Part shown: piece by piece, positions 27,867-37,334 of the stretch | Position numbering within the stretch: the stretch's first letter is position 1 | Layout: the number at the start of each line of letters is the position of its first letter | DNA from: Kaistella flava (ex Peng et al. 2021) | Lineage (GTDB): Bacteria; Bacteroidota; Bacteroidia; Flavobacteriales; Weeksellaceae | Length of the DNA stretch: 64,000 bases | Assembly: GCF_015191005.1 (NCBI RefSeq) | Contig: NZ_CP040442.1 | Span: 496,001 to 560,000, forward strand | Direction of reading: 5' to 3' | Program-made: the position numbers and the translations under genes | The notes under the pieces: model-generated | The model's database searches: none | Told to the model about the DNA's origin: nothing | The model's input: only the letters and a program-made list of their open reading frames with translations

Positions 27867-29567
27867 CTAGATTGTTTTCATCAAAACGACATCGTCAATC
27901 TTCTCTACTTTTACTAAATTGTATTTTGTTAAGTTCTTGGTAGCTTTGTCCCATTTCTTTCCAGACAGGTTAGATTTTACTTTTACAAGTCCCAATGTCA
28001 TTGGTTCTTCTGAAGAATTCAAAATTTCCAAAACCAATTTTTCGTCTTCATCCAGTTCAAAAGTTGGTGTTGCTTTTTCAGGTTTCATTTGTGGGAAGAA
28101 TAATACTTCTTGAATAGATGGATTGTTCGTTAAAAACATAATCAAACGGTCCATACCGATTCCTAATCCTGAAGTTGGCGGCATTCCGTATTCCAAGGCT
28201 CTCAAGAAATCTTCATCAATAAATTGTCCTGCTTCATCATCACCTTTCTCAGCCAGTTTTAATTGTGCTTCAAAACGCTCTCTTTGGTCGATGGGATCAT
28301 TTAATTCCGAATAAGCATTTGCGATTTCTTTTCCACAAACCATTAATTCAAAACGTTCTGTTAAACCTTCTTTGCTTCTGTGTTTCTTTGTTAAAGGTGA
28401 CATTTCAATAGGGTAGTCCGTAATGAAAGTCGGTTGGATATAATTTCCTTCACATTTCTCACCAAAAATTTCATCAATTAATTTTCCTTTACCCATTGTT
28501 TCATCCACTTCAACTCCGATTGATCTTGCAAAATCGAACAATTCCTGTTCTGATTTTCCCGTGATATCAAATCCGGTAAAATGTTGAATTGATTCCGTCA
28601 TCGAAACTCTCGGATATGGCGCTTTCCAGTTAATGGTTTGTTCACCGAAAGTTGAATCCGTAGATCCGTTCACTTGAATTGCAGAAAATTCCAACAATTT
28701 CTCAGTGAAATCCATCATCCAGTTATAATCTTTGTAGGCAACGTAAATTTCCATCGCCGTAAATTCTGGGTTATGAGTTCGGTCCATTCCTTCATTTCTA
28801 AAGTTTTTCGAGAATTCATAAACACCGTCAAATCCACCTACGATCAATCGTTTTAGATATAATTCGTTGGCAATTCTTAAATATAATGGAATGTCTAAAG
28901 CGTTGTGATGCGTGATAAAAGGTTTTGCTGCGGCACCACCTGGAATCGCCTGTAAAATGGGAGTTTCAACTTCAAAATAACCTGCAGTATTAAAGTAGGT
29001 TCTCATCGCATTGAACAGTTTTGTTCTTTTAATGAAGACTTCTTTTACTTGCGGATTTACGATTAAATCTACATAACGTTGTCTATATCGAAGTTCCGGA
29101 TCATTGAAAGCATCAAAAGTATTTCCGTCAGCATCAACTTTCGGTAACGGAAGCGGACGTAAAGATTTAGTTAGAATTTTGAAACTTTCCACTTTGACGG
29201 TCATTTCACCAACTTGAGTGTTAAATAATGTTCCTTCAATTCCGATGATATCACCGATGTCTAAAAGGTGTTTGTACACTTCATTATAAAGGGTTTTATC
29301 TTCACCAATACAGATTTCATCACGGTTAAAATAAACCTGAATTTTACCCTCAGAATCCTGAAGTTCAGCAAAACTTGCTTTCCCTTGAATTCTACGGCTC
29401 ATCAAACGACCTGCAATAGTTACTTTTTTACCTTCAGTAAAATTCTCCTTTATTGTTTTAGACGTTTCTGTAATTTTATATTCTTCGGCCGGAAAAGCAT
29501 TAATACCCATTTTTTCTAGGGTTTGTAACTTTTCTCTTCTAATGATTTCCTGTTCTGATAACTGCAT
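27867..29567 (-). CDS. lysS: Lysyl-tRNA synthetase, class II
   Basis: Charges tRNA-Lys. The N-terminal anticodon-binding OB-fold (about 55-150) is followed by the class II core with motif 2 FRNEGMDRTHNPEFT and motif 3 GLGIGMDRLIMFLTN. The protein is 566 aa, about 60 longer than the E. coli enzyme because of a C-terminal extension (from about 505, DEDEKLVLEILNSS to the end) that looks like a small winged-helix-type fold; I recall it in flavobacterial LysS. Monocistronic. Confidence 0.96.
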   Translation of the reverse strand: MQLSEQEIIRREKLQTLEKMGINAFPAEEYKITETSKTIKENFTEGKKVTIAGRLMSRRIQGKASFAELQDSEGKIQVYFNRDEICIGEDKTLYNEVYKHLLDIGDIIGIEGTLFNTQVGEMTVKVESFKILTKSLRPLPLPKVDADGNTFDAFNDPELRYRQRYVDLIVNPQVKEVFIKRTKLFNAMRTYFNTAGYFEVETPILQAIPGGAAAKPFITHHNALDIPLYLRIANELYLKRLIVGGFDGVYEFSKNFRNEGMDRTHNPEFTAMEIYVAYKDYNWMMDFTEKLLEFSAIQVNGSTDSTFGEQTINWKAPYPRVSMTESIQHFTGFDITGKSEQELFDFARSIGVEVDETMGKGKLIDEIFGEKCEGNYIQPTFITDYPIEMSPLTKKHRSKEGLTERFELMVCGKEIANAYSELNDPIDQRERFEAQLKLAEKGDDEAGQFIDEDFLRALEYGMPPTSGLGIGMDRLIMFLTNNPSIQEVLFFPQMKPEKATPTFELDEDEKLVLEILNSSEEPMTLGLVKVKSNLSGKKWDKATKNLTKYNLVKVEKIDDVVLMKTI

Positions 29568-29589
29568 TTTTCTTGCTATTTTAAGAGTG

Positions 29590-29597
29590 CAAATTTA
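29590..29597 (-). promoter_or_regulatory. -7 box of lysS
   Basis: TAAATTTG on the minus strand, 22 bases upstream of the lysS ATG. Confidence 0.5.
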
Positions 29598-29772
29598 GTA
29601 AATTTTTAGGGAAGAAAAGAACGTAGAAATTCTCGTTAAATTTAAATGTTTTGCAGTAGTTTTTCATTTTTAAAGTCATTTTGTTTTTAAATATTTTAAT
29701 GGAAATAAACATGATATTTATTTGGATTGATTCCAAATCTTCAATATATTATCTTCCGTGGGCAATTTTCCT

Positions 29773-29780
29773 TAAATTTG
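29773..29780 (+). promoter_or_regulatory. -7 box of the metal efflux operon
   Basis: TAAATTTG ends 4 bases before the GTG at 29785, so the transcript would be leaderless if that GTG is the start. Confidence 0.5.
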
Positions 29781-29784
29781 TAAT

Positions 29785-30168
29785 GTGAAAAAATGGTTGG
29801 TTTATTTTATGATTGTTACTTATCTCGCTTCTTTTTGTGAGATGAGACAAGTTGCGAAATTACCGAATCTCATTGAGCACTACATTTCTCATAAAATTGA
29901 GAATCCTGATATTTCTGTTTTTGCATTTTTAAAAATGCATTACCTCGACGAGCAAAAAATAGATAAAGATTATGATCAGGATATGAAATTGCCTTTCAAA
30001 ACTCATGATTTATCCAGCATTTCAATCGTTTTAAATATTCCACCAGAAAAAACAACTTTTACTTTGCAACATCAATCTATATATGTTGATGTTTCTTCAA
30101 GTTTTTCTTATTCGGAAAAATTCTATCCTTCTGTATTTCAAAAAATCTGGGAACCTCCTAAAATTTAA
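29785..30168 (+). CDS. Hypothetical protein at the head of the metal efflux operon
   Basis: A 127-aa protein with an N-terminal hydrophobic segment (WLVYFMIVTYLASFCEM) and a soluble rest: RQVAKLPNLIEHYISHKIENPDISVFAFLKMHYLDEQ, DQDMKLPFKTHD, then a beta-rich tail. I recall homologues at the start of czc/cus-type operons of flavobacteria, but no function. His and Cys residues (Cys18, His31, His35) could bind metal. Start is GTG; an ATG at codon 9 would remove part of the signal-like segment. Confidence 0.7.
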   Translation: MKKWLVYFMIVTYLASFCEMRQVAKLPNLIEHYISHKIENPDISVFAFLKMHYLDEQKIDKDYDQDMKLPFKTHDLSSISIVLNIPPEKTTFTLQHQSIYVDVSSSFSYSEKFYPSVFQKIWEPPKI

Positions 30169-30257
30169 TTTAAAATTTTCCCGTGTAAAATCAGGTCGAA
30201 TCTTTCGATTCTAACTGGTTTTATCCTAGACTAAATTTAAATTTTAGATTCAAAAAA

Positions 30258-30767
30258 ATGGACGAATTACATTTGCATTTGGTGGTCAACCATTTGCCAA
30301 TTATATTTCCTATCGTAGGAATTATAATACTCCTCATCGGAATTTTCAGTAAATCCGAAGTTACCAAACGAAACGCCTACTTCATTTTTATTCTCGGAGC
30401 CTTTACTTCAATGGCCGCAATGGGAACAGGTGAAGGTGCTGAAAATTCTGCAACAAAAATTGCAGGTCTTTCTGAAAATCTGATAAAAAAACATGAAGAA
30501 GTCTCTGAAATATTTGCAGCCTTAACTTACGTTTTGGGAGCAATCTCTATGGTTGCTCTCATTGCCAGTTTCAGAAATTCAGTCATATCGAAATATGCGC
30601 CGTTTGTGGTCGGAATTCTCGCAATTGTTTGTCTCTTCTTTGCTCAAAAAGTGGGAACAACCGGTGGTGAAATTAAACACAACGAGATCAGAACTGGCCA
30701 AGACTTCGACTATCGAAATTTTGAAGGCAATGGTCCGGCTTCCAAAAGTGATAAACATGATGATTAA
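30258..30767 (+). CDS. DUF2231-like membrane protein
   Basis: A 169-aa membrane protein with four hydrophobic segments. It begins MDELHLHLVVNHLPIIFPIV, which has the His-rich opening of DUF2231-like proteins, and has HEEVSEIFAALTYVLG later. The family is predicted to bind heme or metal through conserved His; here His5, His7 and His12 and His at about 75 are candidates. The C-terminal tail (KSDKHDD) is polar. It is 43 bases before czcA, in the same operon. Confidence 0.6.
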   Translation: MDELHLHLVVNHLPIIFPIVGIIILLIGIFSKSEVTKRNAYFIFILGAFTSMAAMGTGEGAENSATKIAGLSENLIKKHEEVSEIFAALTYVLGAISMVALIASFRNSVISKYAPFVVGILAIVCLFFAQKVGTTGGEIKHNEIRTGQDFDYRNFEGNGPASKSDKHDD

Positions 30768-30810
30768 TAATGTTATCAGAGTTTATCTGGTAACTTCTTA
30801 AAGAAATAAT

Positions 30811-33800
30811 ATGCTTAATAAAATTATAGAATTTTCTATAAAAAATAAACTGATCATCATTTTGATGACGCTTGGTTTAATTATTTATGGACTGTTCGAA
30901 CTCAGAAATCTACCGATCGATGCAGTTCCTGATATCACAGATAATCAGGTTCAGATCATCACCGTTTCACCAAGTTTGGGTGCGCCGGATGTCGAACGGT
31001 TTATTACCTTTCCTTTAGAACAGATCAATTATAATATTCAGGGAATCAAAGAAATGCGAAGTTTTTCGCGCTTTGGTTTATCTGTAATTACCATTGTGTT
31101 TAAAGACGATATCGATTTAATGGTCGCTCGTCAACAAGTTGCGGAGCGGCTTCAACAAGTTTCAAAAGATATTCCCACCAATTTAGGAGTTCCGCAAATG
31201 GCACCAATTTCTACAGGTTTAGGGGAAATTTATCAATATGTGGTTCGTCCGAAAAAAGGGTACGAACACCGATACAATCCCATGGAATTACGAACGATTC
31301 AAGATTGGATTGTCCGCCGACAATTGCTCGGAACGCCTGGAGTCGCTGATGTCGCCAGTTTTGGTGGCTATTTAAAACAATATGAAGTTGCCGTAAATCC
31401 CGCTATTTTAAAATCAATGGGCGTTACCATCACCGAAGTTTTTGATGCTTTGCAAAAGAACAATCAAAATACCGGTGGTGCTTATATTGAAAAAGGACCC
31501 AGCGTTTTGTTTATCAGAACGGAAGGTTTGATGAATCAAATTCCGGACATTGAAAACACAGTGGTTAAAAATTTGGCTGATGGAACTCCAATTCTCATTA
31601 AAAATATTGGTAAAGTTCAATACGGAAAAGCCATCCGTTATGGTGCAATGACTTACAACGGCGAAGGCGAAGTTGCCGGTGCCGTCGTGATGATGATGAA
31701 AGGAGCAAACTCCAATGAAGTCATCAAAGATGTTAAAGATAGAATCGCTGAAATTCAAAAAACACTTCCGGAAGGAGTGAAAATAGATGCGTTTCTGGAC
31801 CGAACAAAAATGGTGAATAATGCCATCAGTACGGTAAGTAAAAACTTATTGGAAGGTGCTTTAATTGTAATCTTCGTCTTGGTTTTATTTCTTGGAAATT
31901 TCCGTGCGGGACTTTTGGTTGCATCCGTCATTCCTTTGGCAATGCTTTTCGCCATTATCATGATGAATATTTTCGGTGTTTCTGGAAACTTAATGAGTTT
32001 AGGCGCGTTGGATTTTGGTTTGATTGTCGATGGAGCCGTGATTATTGTCGAAGCAATTCTGCATCGGTTTAAACATTTAACAAAGTTTCAGGACAAGAAA
32101 ATTTCCCAGGAATTTATGGATCGCGAAGTTTATACTTCCTCCAGTACCATGATGAATTCAGCGGTTTTCGGTCAAATTATTATCCTGATTGTATACCTGC
32201 CAATTTTAACGTTACAAGGAATTGAAGGAAAAATGTTTAAGCCAATGGCACAAACTGTAATCTTCGCTTTACTCGGTGCCTTTATCCTTTCGCTGACGTA
32301 CATTCCAATGATGAGTTCTTTGTTTTTATCTAAAAAAATAAATCTAAAGAAAAACTTTTCAGATAAAATGATGGCAAAGTTTGAAGCCTTTTACCATCGA
32401 ACTTTAAATTTCGTTTTAAAGATTCCGAACTTGGTTTTCTTCAGCGTTGTCGGATTATTTTTAATCTCTTTGTTTGTGATGTCAAGATTGGGTGGAGAAT
32501 TTATTCCCTCGCTGCCCGAAGGAGATTTTGCTGTCGATACCCGAGTTTTACCCGGAAGTAATTTGAAAACCTCTACTGATGCGGTTCAGAAATCTTCAAA
32601 AATTTTAATGAAGAAATTCCCGGAAATCGAAAAAATTGTCGGAAAAACCGGAAGCAGTGAAATCCCAACCGATCCAATGCCGATCGATGCAAGTGACATG
32701 ATGATCATTCTGAAACCTCGCAAAGAATGGACTTCTGCTAAAACTTATAATGAGTTATCGGAAAAGATGTCCGCTGAATTAAAGAAAAATCTCGTCGGCG
32801 TTACCTATTCTTTCCAATATCCAGTTGCCATGCGTTTTAACGAATTAATGACAGGAGCAAGACAAGACGTTGTTTGTAAAATTTACGGTGAAGATCTGGA
32901 TACTTTAAAAGTGTATGCTGAAAAGTTAGGTGAGATTTCTAAGAAAATTGATGGCGCTCAAAATATTTACGTAGAACCAATTTCAGGAATGCCACAAATC
33001 GTGATTTCTTACAAAAGAGAAGCGCTTTCGCAGTTCGGTTTAAATGTCGAAGATGTCAATAATATTGTCAACACTGCATTTGCCGGACAATCTACAGGTT
33101 CTGTTTTCGAAGGCGAAAAGAAATTCGATCTCGTCGTTCGTTTAGATGGTGAGCAAAGAAAGAATGTTGAGGACGTCAACAATCTGTTAATTTCTACACC
33201 TTTAGGAACTGAAATTCCGTTAAGCACCGTTGCAAGTGTTGAACTCAAAGAAAGCGTCAATCAAATTCAACGTGAAAACGCACAACGCAGAATCATCGTT
33301 GGGTTCAATGTCAGAAACCGCGATATTCAGTCGACCGTAGAAGATTTACAGAAAGTCGTCGAAAAATATTTCAAACTTCCACCCGGATATTCCATTTCTT
33401 ACGGCGGAACATTTGAAAACCTTCAACACGCGAAATCCCGTTTAATGATCGCAGTTCCCATCAGTTTATTGCTGATTTTATTGATGCTCTATTTCGCCTT
33501 TAATTCCGTGAAATATGGCTTGCTCATTTTCTCCGCAATTCCACTTTCAATGATTGGCGGAATTATGTCGCTCTGGATTCGCGGAATGAATTTCAGTATT
33601 TCCGCCGGTGTCGGTTTCATCGCACTTTTCGGAGTTGCCGTATTAAATGGAATCGTATTAATCGCCGAATTTAACCGTCAGAAATTGCATCATTCCGATT
33701 TAAAAGACGTCGTAAAAATCGGTGGAAGAACCAGATTACGTCCGGTTTTAATGACCGCTTTAGTCGCCTCACTCGGCTTTTTACCAATGGCTTTAAGTCA

Positions 33801-33981
33801 AGGCGAAGGCGCAGAAGTTCAAAGACCTTTAGCAACAGTCGTCATCGGCGGATTGCTCTTGGCCACGTTCCTCACGCTCTATTTGTTGCCCCTAATTTAC
33901 ATTTGGTTCGAAGAACATTTCCCAGACCGACGTAAAAAAATTGTAGAAATAAGTGCCGAAGAAGATGGTTACGATGAGTAA
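30811..33981 (+). CDS. czcA: CzcA/CusA-type heavy-metal efflux RND pump
   Basis: Proton-driven inner-membrane pump that expels divalent metal through a CzcC/CzcB channel. The 1056-aa protein has the 12-helix RND layout (first helix at about 11-32; SLGAPDVERFITFPLEQ at the pore region). Helix 4 carries ALDFGLIVDGAVIIVEA, the DFGxxVDGAxxxVE form linked to Zn/Co/Cd-type pumps, rather than the CusA form for Cu/Ag. The gene is followed by an intergenic element with a long hairpin before czcC. Substrate is inferred from that motif. Confidence 0.93.
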   Translation: MLNKIIEFSIKNKLIIILMTLGLIIYGLFELRNLPIDAVPDITDNQVQIITVSPSLGAPDVERFITFPLEQINYNIQGIKEMRSFSRFGLSVITIVFKDDIDLMVARQQVAERLQQVSKDIPTNLGVPQMAPISTGLGEIYQYVVRPKKGYEHRYNPMELRTIQDWIVRRQLLGTPGVADVASFGGYLKQYEVAVNPAILKSMGVTITEVFDALQKNNQNTGGAYIEKGPSVLFIRTEGLMNQIPDIENTVVKNLADGTPILIKNIGKVQYGKAIRYGAMTYNGEGEVAGAVVMMMKGANSNEVIKDVKDRIAEIQKTLPEGVKIDAFLDRTKMVNNAISTVSKNLLEGALIVIFVLVLFLGNFRAGLLVASVIPLAMLFAIIMMNIFGVSGNLMSLGALDFGLIVDGAVIIVEAILHRFKHLTKFQDKKISQEFMDREVYTSSSTMMNSAVFGQIIILIVYLPILTLQGIEGKMFKPMAQTVIFALLGAFILSLTYIPMMSSLFLSKKINLKKNFSDKMMAKFEAFYHRTLNFVLKIPNLVFFSVVGLFLISLFVMSRLGGEFIPSLPEGDFAVDTRVLPGSNLKTSTDAVQKSSKILMKKFPEIEKIVGKTGSSEIPTDPMPIDASDMMIILKPRKEWTSAKTYNELSEKMSAELKKNLVGVTYSFQYPVAMRFNELMTGARQDVVCKIYGEDLDTLKVYAEKLGEISKKIDGAQNIYVEPISGMPQIVISYKREALSQFGLNVEDVNNIVNTAFAGQSTGSVFEGEKKFDLVVRLDGEQRKNVEDVNNLLISTPLGTEIPLSTVASVELKESVNQIQRENAQRRIIVGFNVRNRDIQSTVEDLQKVVEKYFKLPPGYSISYGGTFENLQHAKSRLMIAVPISLLLILLMLYFAFNSVKYGLLIFSAIPLSMIGGIMSLWIRGMNFSISAGVGFIALFGVAVLNGIVLIAEFNRQKLHHSDLKDVVKIGGRTRLRPVLMTALVASLGFLPMALSQGEGAEVQRPLATVVIGGLLLATFLTLYLLPLIYIWFEEHFPDRRKKIVEISAEEDGYDE

Positions 33982-33990
33982 AATAATGAT

Positions 33991-34112
33991 TTGGGCAGAC
34001 ATTTCCGCCTGAGTTTATCCTGAGCTTGTCGAAGGGCTCCCGCTTTTTTTTATTGGTGGCTTCGACAAGCTCAGCCACCAATAAAAAAGAGCTCCGCTCA
34101 AGTCGGGCTGCA
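33991..34112 (-). repeat. Intergenic element, copy C, inside the efflux operon
   Basis: Arms on the minus strand: gcagcccgacttgagcggagctc and agcgggagccc. The core is a near-perfect hairpin, cttttttTATTGGTGGC at 34043 onward pairing with GCCACCAATAaaaaag near 34074-34089. It holds a ttcgacaagctca motif in the loop and again, inverted, at about 34019-34033. It lies between czcA and czcC, both on the plus strand, so it is transcribed with them. Confidence 0.7.
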
Positions 34113-34241
34113 GATTTTAGATAAAATAAAAAGTCAGATAAAAATAAAGGTTTACGCACTTTTTGCAAACTTTTGACTGACTTAAAAAAAATAAAACTTT
34201 TGCCTCTTTTGCGGTAAAAAAATCATTTAAAGAATTTAAAA

Positions 34242-35465
34242 ATGAAACAAATTATAAAAATAATTATAACATTTTCAGTAGTGATAGCAATTCAACTGAA
34301 AGCACAAACGCCGATTTCACTCGAATCGGCTTACGAAAAAGCCTTTAAAAATAATCTCAATTTAAAAAACGGACAACTTCGAATTGATTACCAAGACAAG
34401 ATCAAAAAATCTTCTGCCGTAATCGATCCGCTGAACGTTTCCGGAGAAATCGGTCAATTCGTTTCCGCTTATACGGATACTAAATTTTCAGTCAATCAAA
34501 CTTTCAGATTACCTGGTTTTTACAACAGTCAGAAACAGGTTTTAATGGAAGAATGGAAAAACTCCATGCTGAATTTAGATCTTCAAAAATGGCAATTGAA
34601 ACGCGAGATCGCTTTGATTTACAATGAACTCAATTATCAGACGGAAAAAGAAAAATTGCTATTGAGAGCCGATTCCATTTATACCAATTATTACAAACGC
34701 GCTGAACTCAGATTGAAAAAAGGAGAAAGTAATATTCTGGAAAAAACCACGGCAGAAAATTACAGAAGTCAGGCTGAAATTCAGTTGGCAAATCTGAAGA
34801 AAGACCGTGAAGTTTCCCTTTATCAGTTCAATTATCTGATCAATGATGAAACAATGTATTCAAACGAAAATTCAAATTTCTATGAAATGAATGGTCCGAC
34901 TCAAGATCTGAATTATGCTGGAAATCCCATAGTTTTAAAGCAACTGGAACAGCAGAAAGCGATAGAACTGGCCAAATTAAATGCAGAAAAATCCAAACTT
35001 TTGCCGACCTTTAATATTGGGTATAATAATTCCAGCATGTACGGAACTGGCGCAGATGACAAGTTTTATGAAAGATCAGCTCGTTTTCATTCCGGAATGA
35101 TTGGCGTTGGAATTCCACTTTTTAATGGAGCGCAGAAATCATTGATTGAAGGACAGAAAATCAACCAACTCATCGCGGAAAACAATTATGAACTCGGTTC
35201 CAGAAATTTAAAAAATCAATACGCAACACTTTTCGGTGAATATGAAAAACTAAAAAGTGAAACAGATTATTACAAATCCAAAGGTTTAAAAAATGCAGAA
35301 ACGATTATGAAAACCGCAAACCGATTGTATTATGAAGGTGAAATCAATTATCTGGAATGGTCCATTTTGATCAACCAAAGTTTAGATATTCAAAACAAAC
35401 TCATCGACACCCAAAAATTGCTGAATGAGAAAACAATTCAGTTAAATAATTTAACGCAACAATAA
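34242..35465 (+). CDS. czcC: TolC-family outer membrane efflux protein (CzcC type)
   Basis: Outer-membrane channel partner of the RND pump. The 407-aa product has a signal peptide (MKQIIKIIITFSVVIAIQLKAQ) and the two long coiled-coil halves of TolC-like proteins (PISLESAYEKAFKNNLNLKNG; then RAELRLKKGESNILEKTTAENYRSQAEIQLANLKKD). It follows czcA after 260 bases containing an intergenic element, and is 15 bases before the cytochrome b gene. Confidence 0.88.
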   Translation: MKQIIKIIITFSVVIAIQLKAQTPISLESAYEKAFKNNLNLKNGQLRIDYQDKIKKSSAVIDPLNVSGEIGQFVSAYTDTKFSVNQTFRLPGFYNSQKQVLMEEWKNSMLNLDLQKWQLKREIALIYNELNYQTEKEKLLLRADSIYTNYYKRAELRLKKGESNILEKTTAENYRSQAEIQLANLKKDREVSLYQFNYLINDETMYSNENSNFYEMNGPTQDLNYAGNPIVLKQLEQQKAIELAKLNAEKSKLLPTFNIGYNNSSMYGTGADDKFYERSARFHSGMIGVGIPLFNGAQKSLIEGQKINQLIAENNYELGSRNLKNQYATLFGEYEKLKSETDYYKSKGLKNAETIMKTANRLYYEGEINYLEWSILINQSLDIQNKLIDTQKLLNEKTIQLNNLTQQ

Positions 35466-35480
35466 TTTAAAATAAACAAA

Positions 35481-36050
35481 ATGAAAACATATACCGTCCT
35501 TCACCGCGTCCTTCACTGGATTTTTGCACTGGGAATCCTGGTTTTATTTACCACCGGATTTCTCCGAATTGTGTGGATGAGCAAAGCCGTAATTTCTGCA
35601 GCCGTTAATAAAAATGCACAAATTCAAAGTTTAAATCTGGATAAACAAAGTCTTCGAACCATCGTTCATTCCATTCAGGATCCTATGTTTCAATGGCATG
35701 TTTACGCTGCTTACGTCATTACTTTTGCCTTTATCGCCAGAATTATTTATATGATTGTAAAGGGAATTAGATTTCCGAATCCTTTTCTAAAAACAACGTC
35801 TGCTAAAGAGAAATTTCAAGGTTTTATCTACGTCGGATTTTACGTGTTAATAGCCGTTCAAATAATTACGGGAAGTGTTCTAAAATTTGAGATCGGCTCA
35901 GAATCTTTTGCTGATTTAGCAGAAACGACGCATAAACTCGCGGTTTACTGGATGCCGATTTTCGTTATTTTACACTTCGGCGGAATTGCCATTTCTGAAA
36001 ATACAAATCGAAAAGGAATCACCTCAAAAATGATCGGTGGTGAATCTTAA
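35481..36050 (+). CDS. Cytochrome b561-type membrane protein
   Basis: The 189-aa product has four hydrophobic helices (about 10-28, 70-92, 110-133, 150-168) and His at helix ends that can hold two b hemes: LHRVLHW (His8, His12), WHVYAAYV (about 73), THKLAVYW (about 151) and LHFGGIA (about 165). It belongs to the cytochrome b/b561 group of quinol-linked electron carriers. Placed between czcC and czcB, in the same orientation with short gaps, which is unusual for an efflux operon. Electron partner is unknown. Confidence 0.82.
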   Translation: MKTYTVLHRVLHWIFALGILVLFTTGFLRIVWMSKAVISAAVNKNAQIQSLNLDKQSLRTIVHSIQDPMFQWHVYAAYVITFAFIARIIYMIVKGIRFPNPFLKTTSAKEKFQGFIYVGFYVLIAVQIITGSVLKFEIGSESFADLAETTHKLAVYWMPIFVILHFGGIAISENTNRKGITSKMIGGES

Positions 36051-36066
36051 CAACAAAATTTTTAAA

Positions 36067-37191
36067 ATGAAAAAAGTACTTATAATATTTTTAAGCCTCA
36101 TGATTTTTTCCTGCTCCAAAGAAGAAGTGGTTCCGGAAGAAATCGGCACCGTCGTTGGAGATCAGGTTTCTTTAACCGATCTGCAAATCAAAAATTCGGG
36201 CATTGAAACCAGCACTTTAAACAACCTCGATATCGCTCATAAAATTATGCTCACCGGGCAGGTTGACGTTCCACCGCAAGGAATGGCAAGTGTTTCGGCG
36301 CCAAGCGGAGGTTACGTGCGAGTTTCGAGATTTATGCCGGGAAATTATGTTTCTAAAGGACAGACTTTAGCCACTTTAGAAAATCCAGAATTGGTGCAGT
36401 TGCAGCAGGATTATCTGTTGGCAAAATCGAATTTACAATACGCCCAACAGGATTATTCGCGCCAAAAAGATTTGAATGAAAACAAAGCCAGTTCTGATAA
36501 GGTGACTCAAAAAGCCTTTAATGAAAGCCAGAATCAAAATATAATGATGAAAGGAATGGCGCAAAAATTAACCGCGATGGGAATTAATCCAGGCTCTTTA
36601 AATGCGAATAATATCCGCCGAACTTTTGCCGTAACATCTCCAATTTCCGGTTATATTTCTACGGTAAACGTGAATATCGGACAATATGTTTCGCCCATGG
36701 ATAAAATGTTTGATATCGTCAATACTGGTGATTTACATTTGGCTTTAAAGGTTTTTGAAAAGGATTTAAGTAAGATTAAAGTTGGTCAGAAAGTTTTCGC
36801 TTATACCAATCAAAATCCTACCAAAAAATATGAAGCCCGCGTTTTTATTATTGGAAAAGATTTCTCCGCGGACCGAAGTGTTTTGGTACATTGTCATTTT
36901 GTTGATAACAGTTTGGCTTTACTTCCGGGAACTTTTATGAACGCCGAAATGGAAGCCGATTCTGAAGATGGAATTGTAATACCCGATGACGCCATCGTAA
37001 CCTGGGAAGAAAAACAATATATTTTTGAAGAAGTTAAACCCAAAACCTACAAGATGTTTCCCGTAGAAATCGGAAATGCTGAAAATGGATTTACGGAACT
37101 TTTAAATTTTAAAGAAGAAAATAAAAGTAAAAAATTCGTAACCAAAGGCGCTTATCAATTATTAATGGCGCTGAAAAATGTAGAAGAATAA
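36067..37191 (+). CDS. czcB: RND efflux periplasmic adaptor (CzcB type)
   Basis: Membrane-fusion lipoprotein linking CzcA to CzcC. The 374-aa form from ATG 36067 has a lipobox (MKKVLIIFLSLMIFSC). Barrel-sandwich half-motifs appear at about 70-115 (GYVRVSRFMPGNYVSKGQTLATLENPE) and about 190-215 (SPISGYISTVNVNIGQYVSP), with a coiled coil between (QQDYLLAKSNLQYAQQD). The upstream in-frame ATG at 36037 overlaps the cytochrome gene and would put residues before the lipobox, so it is rejected. Confidence 0.9.
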   Translation: MKKVLIIFLSLMIFSCSKEEVVPEEIGTVVGDQVSLTDLQIKNSGIETSTLNNLDIAHKIMLTGQVDVPPQGMASVSAPSGGYVRVSRFMPGNYVSKGQTLATLENPELVQLQQDYLLAKSNLQYAQQDYSRQKDLNENKASSDKVTQKAFNESQNQNIMMKGMAQKLTAMGINPGSLNANNIRRTFAVTSPISGYISTVNVNIGQYVSPMDKMFDIVNTGDLHLALKVFEKDLSKIKVGQKVFAYTNQNPTKKYEARVFIIGKDFSADRSVLVHCHFVDNSLALLPGTFMNAEMEADSEDGIVIPDDAIVTWEEKQYIFEEVKPKTYKMFPVEIGNAENGFTELLNFKEENKSKKFVTKGAYQLLMALKNVEE

Positions 37192-37207
37192 ATTTTTAAA
37201 AATTTAC

Positions 37208-37237
37208 TTGCAGATAAAAAAAACATTTATATATTTG
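37208..37237 (+). promoter_or_regulatory. Promoter of the trp operon
   Basis: TTG at 37208-37210, spacer of 19 bases, TATATTTG at 37230-37237: a full match to the Bacteroidetes promoter. The start site would be at about 37241-37243, essentially at the leader ATG. Confidence 0.7.
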
Positions 37238-37242
37238 CTCCA

Positions 37243-37299
37243 ATGAAAACAAGAACAAACATTACTTGGTGGCATCATTCAAACTTCAAAAGGGTCTGA
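37243..37299 (+). CDS. trpL: trp operon leader peptide
   Basis: An 18-codon frame reading MKTRTNITWWHHSNFKRV with two adjacent Trp codons at 37267-37272. It begins five bases after the -7 box of the trp promoter and ends just before sequences able to form a terminator, the classical layout of a translation-controlled attenuator. The bases at 37286-37290 (TCAAA) and 37294-37297 (GTCT), at the end of the frame, can pair with TTTGA and AGAC of the terminator 5' arm. A ribosome stalled on the Trp codons would leave them free; one that reaches the stop would cover them. Confidence 0.85.
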   Translation: MKTRTNITWWHHSNFKRV

Positions 37300-37334
37300 A
37301 GCAAATCTTGTATTCTGTTTGTAAAAACATATAA

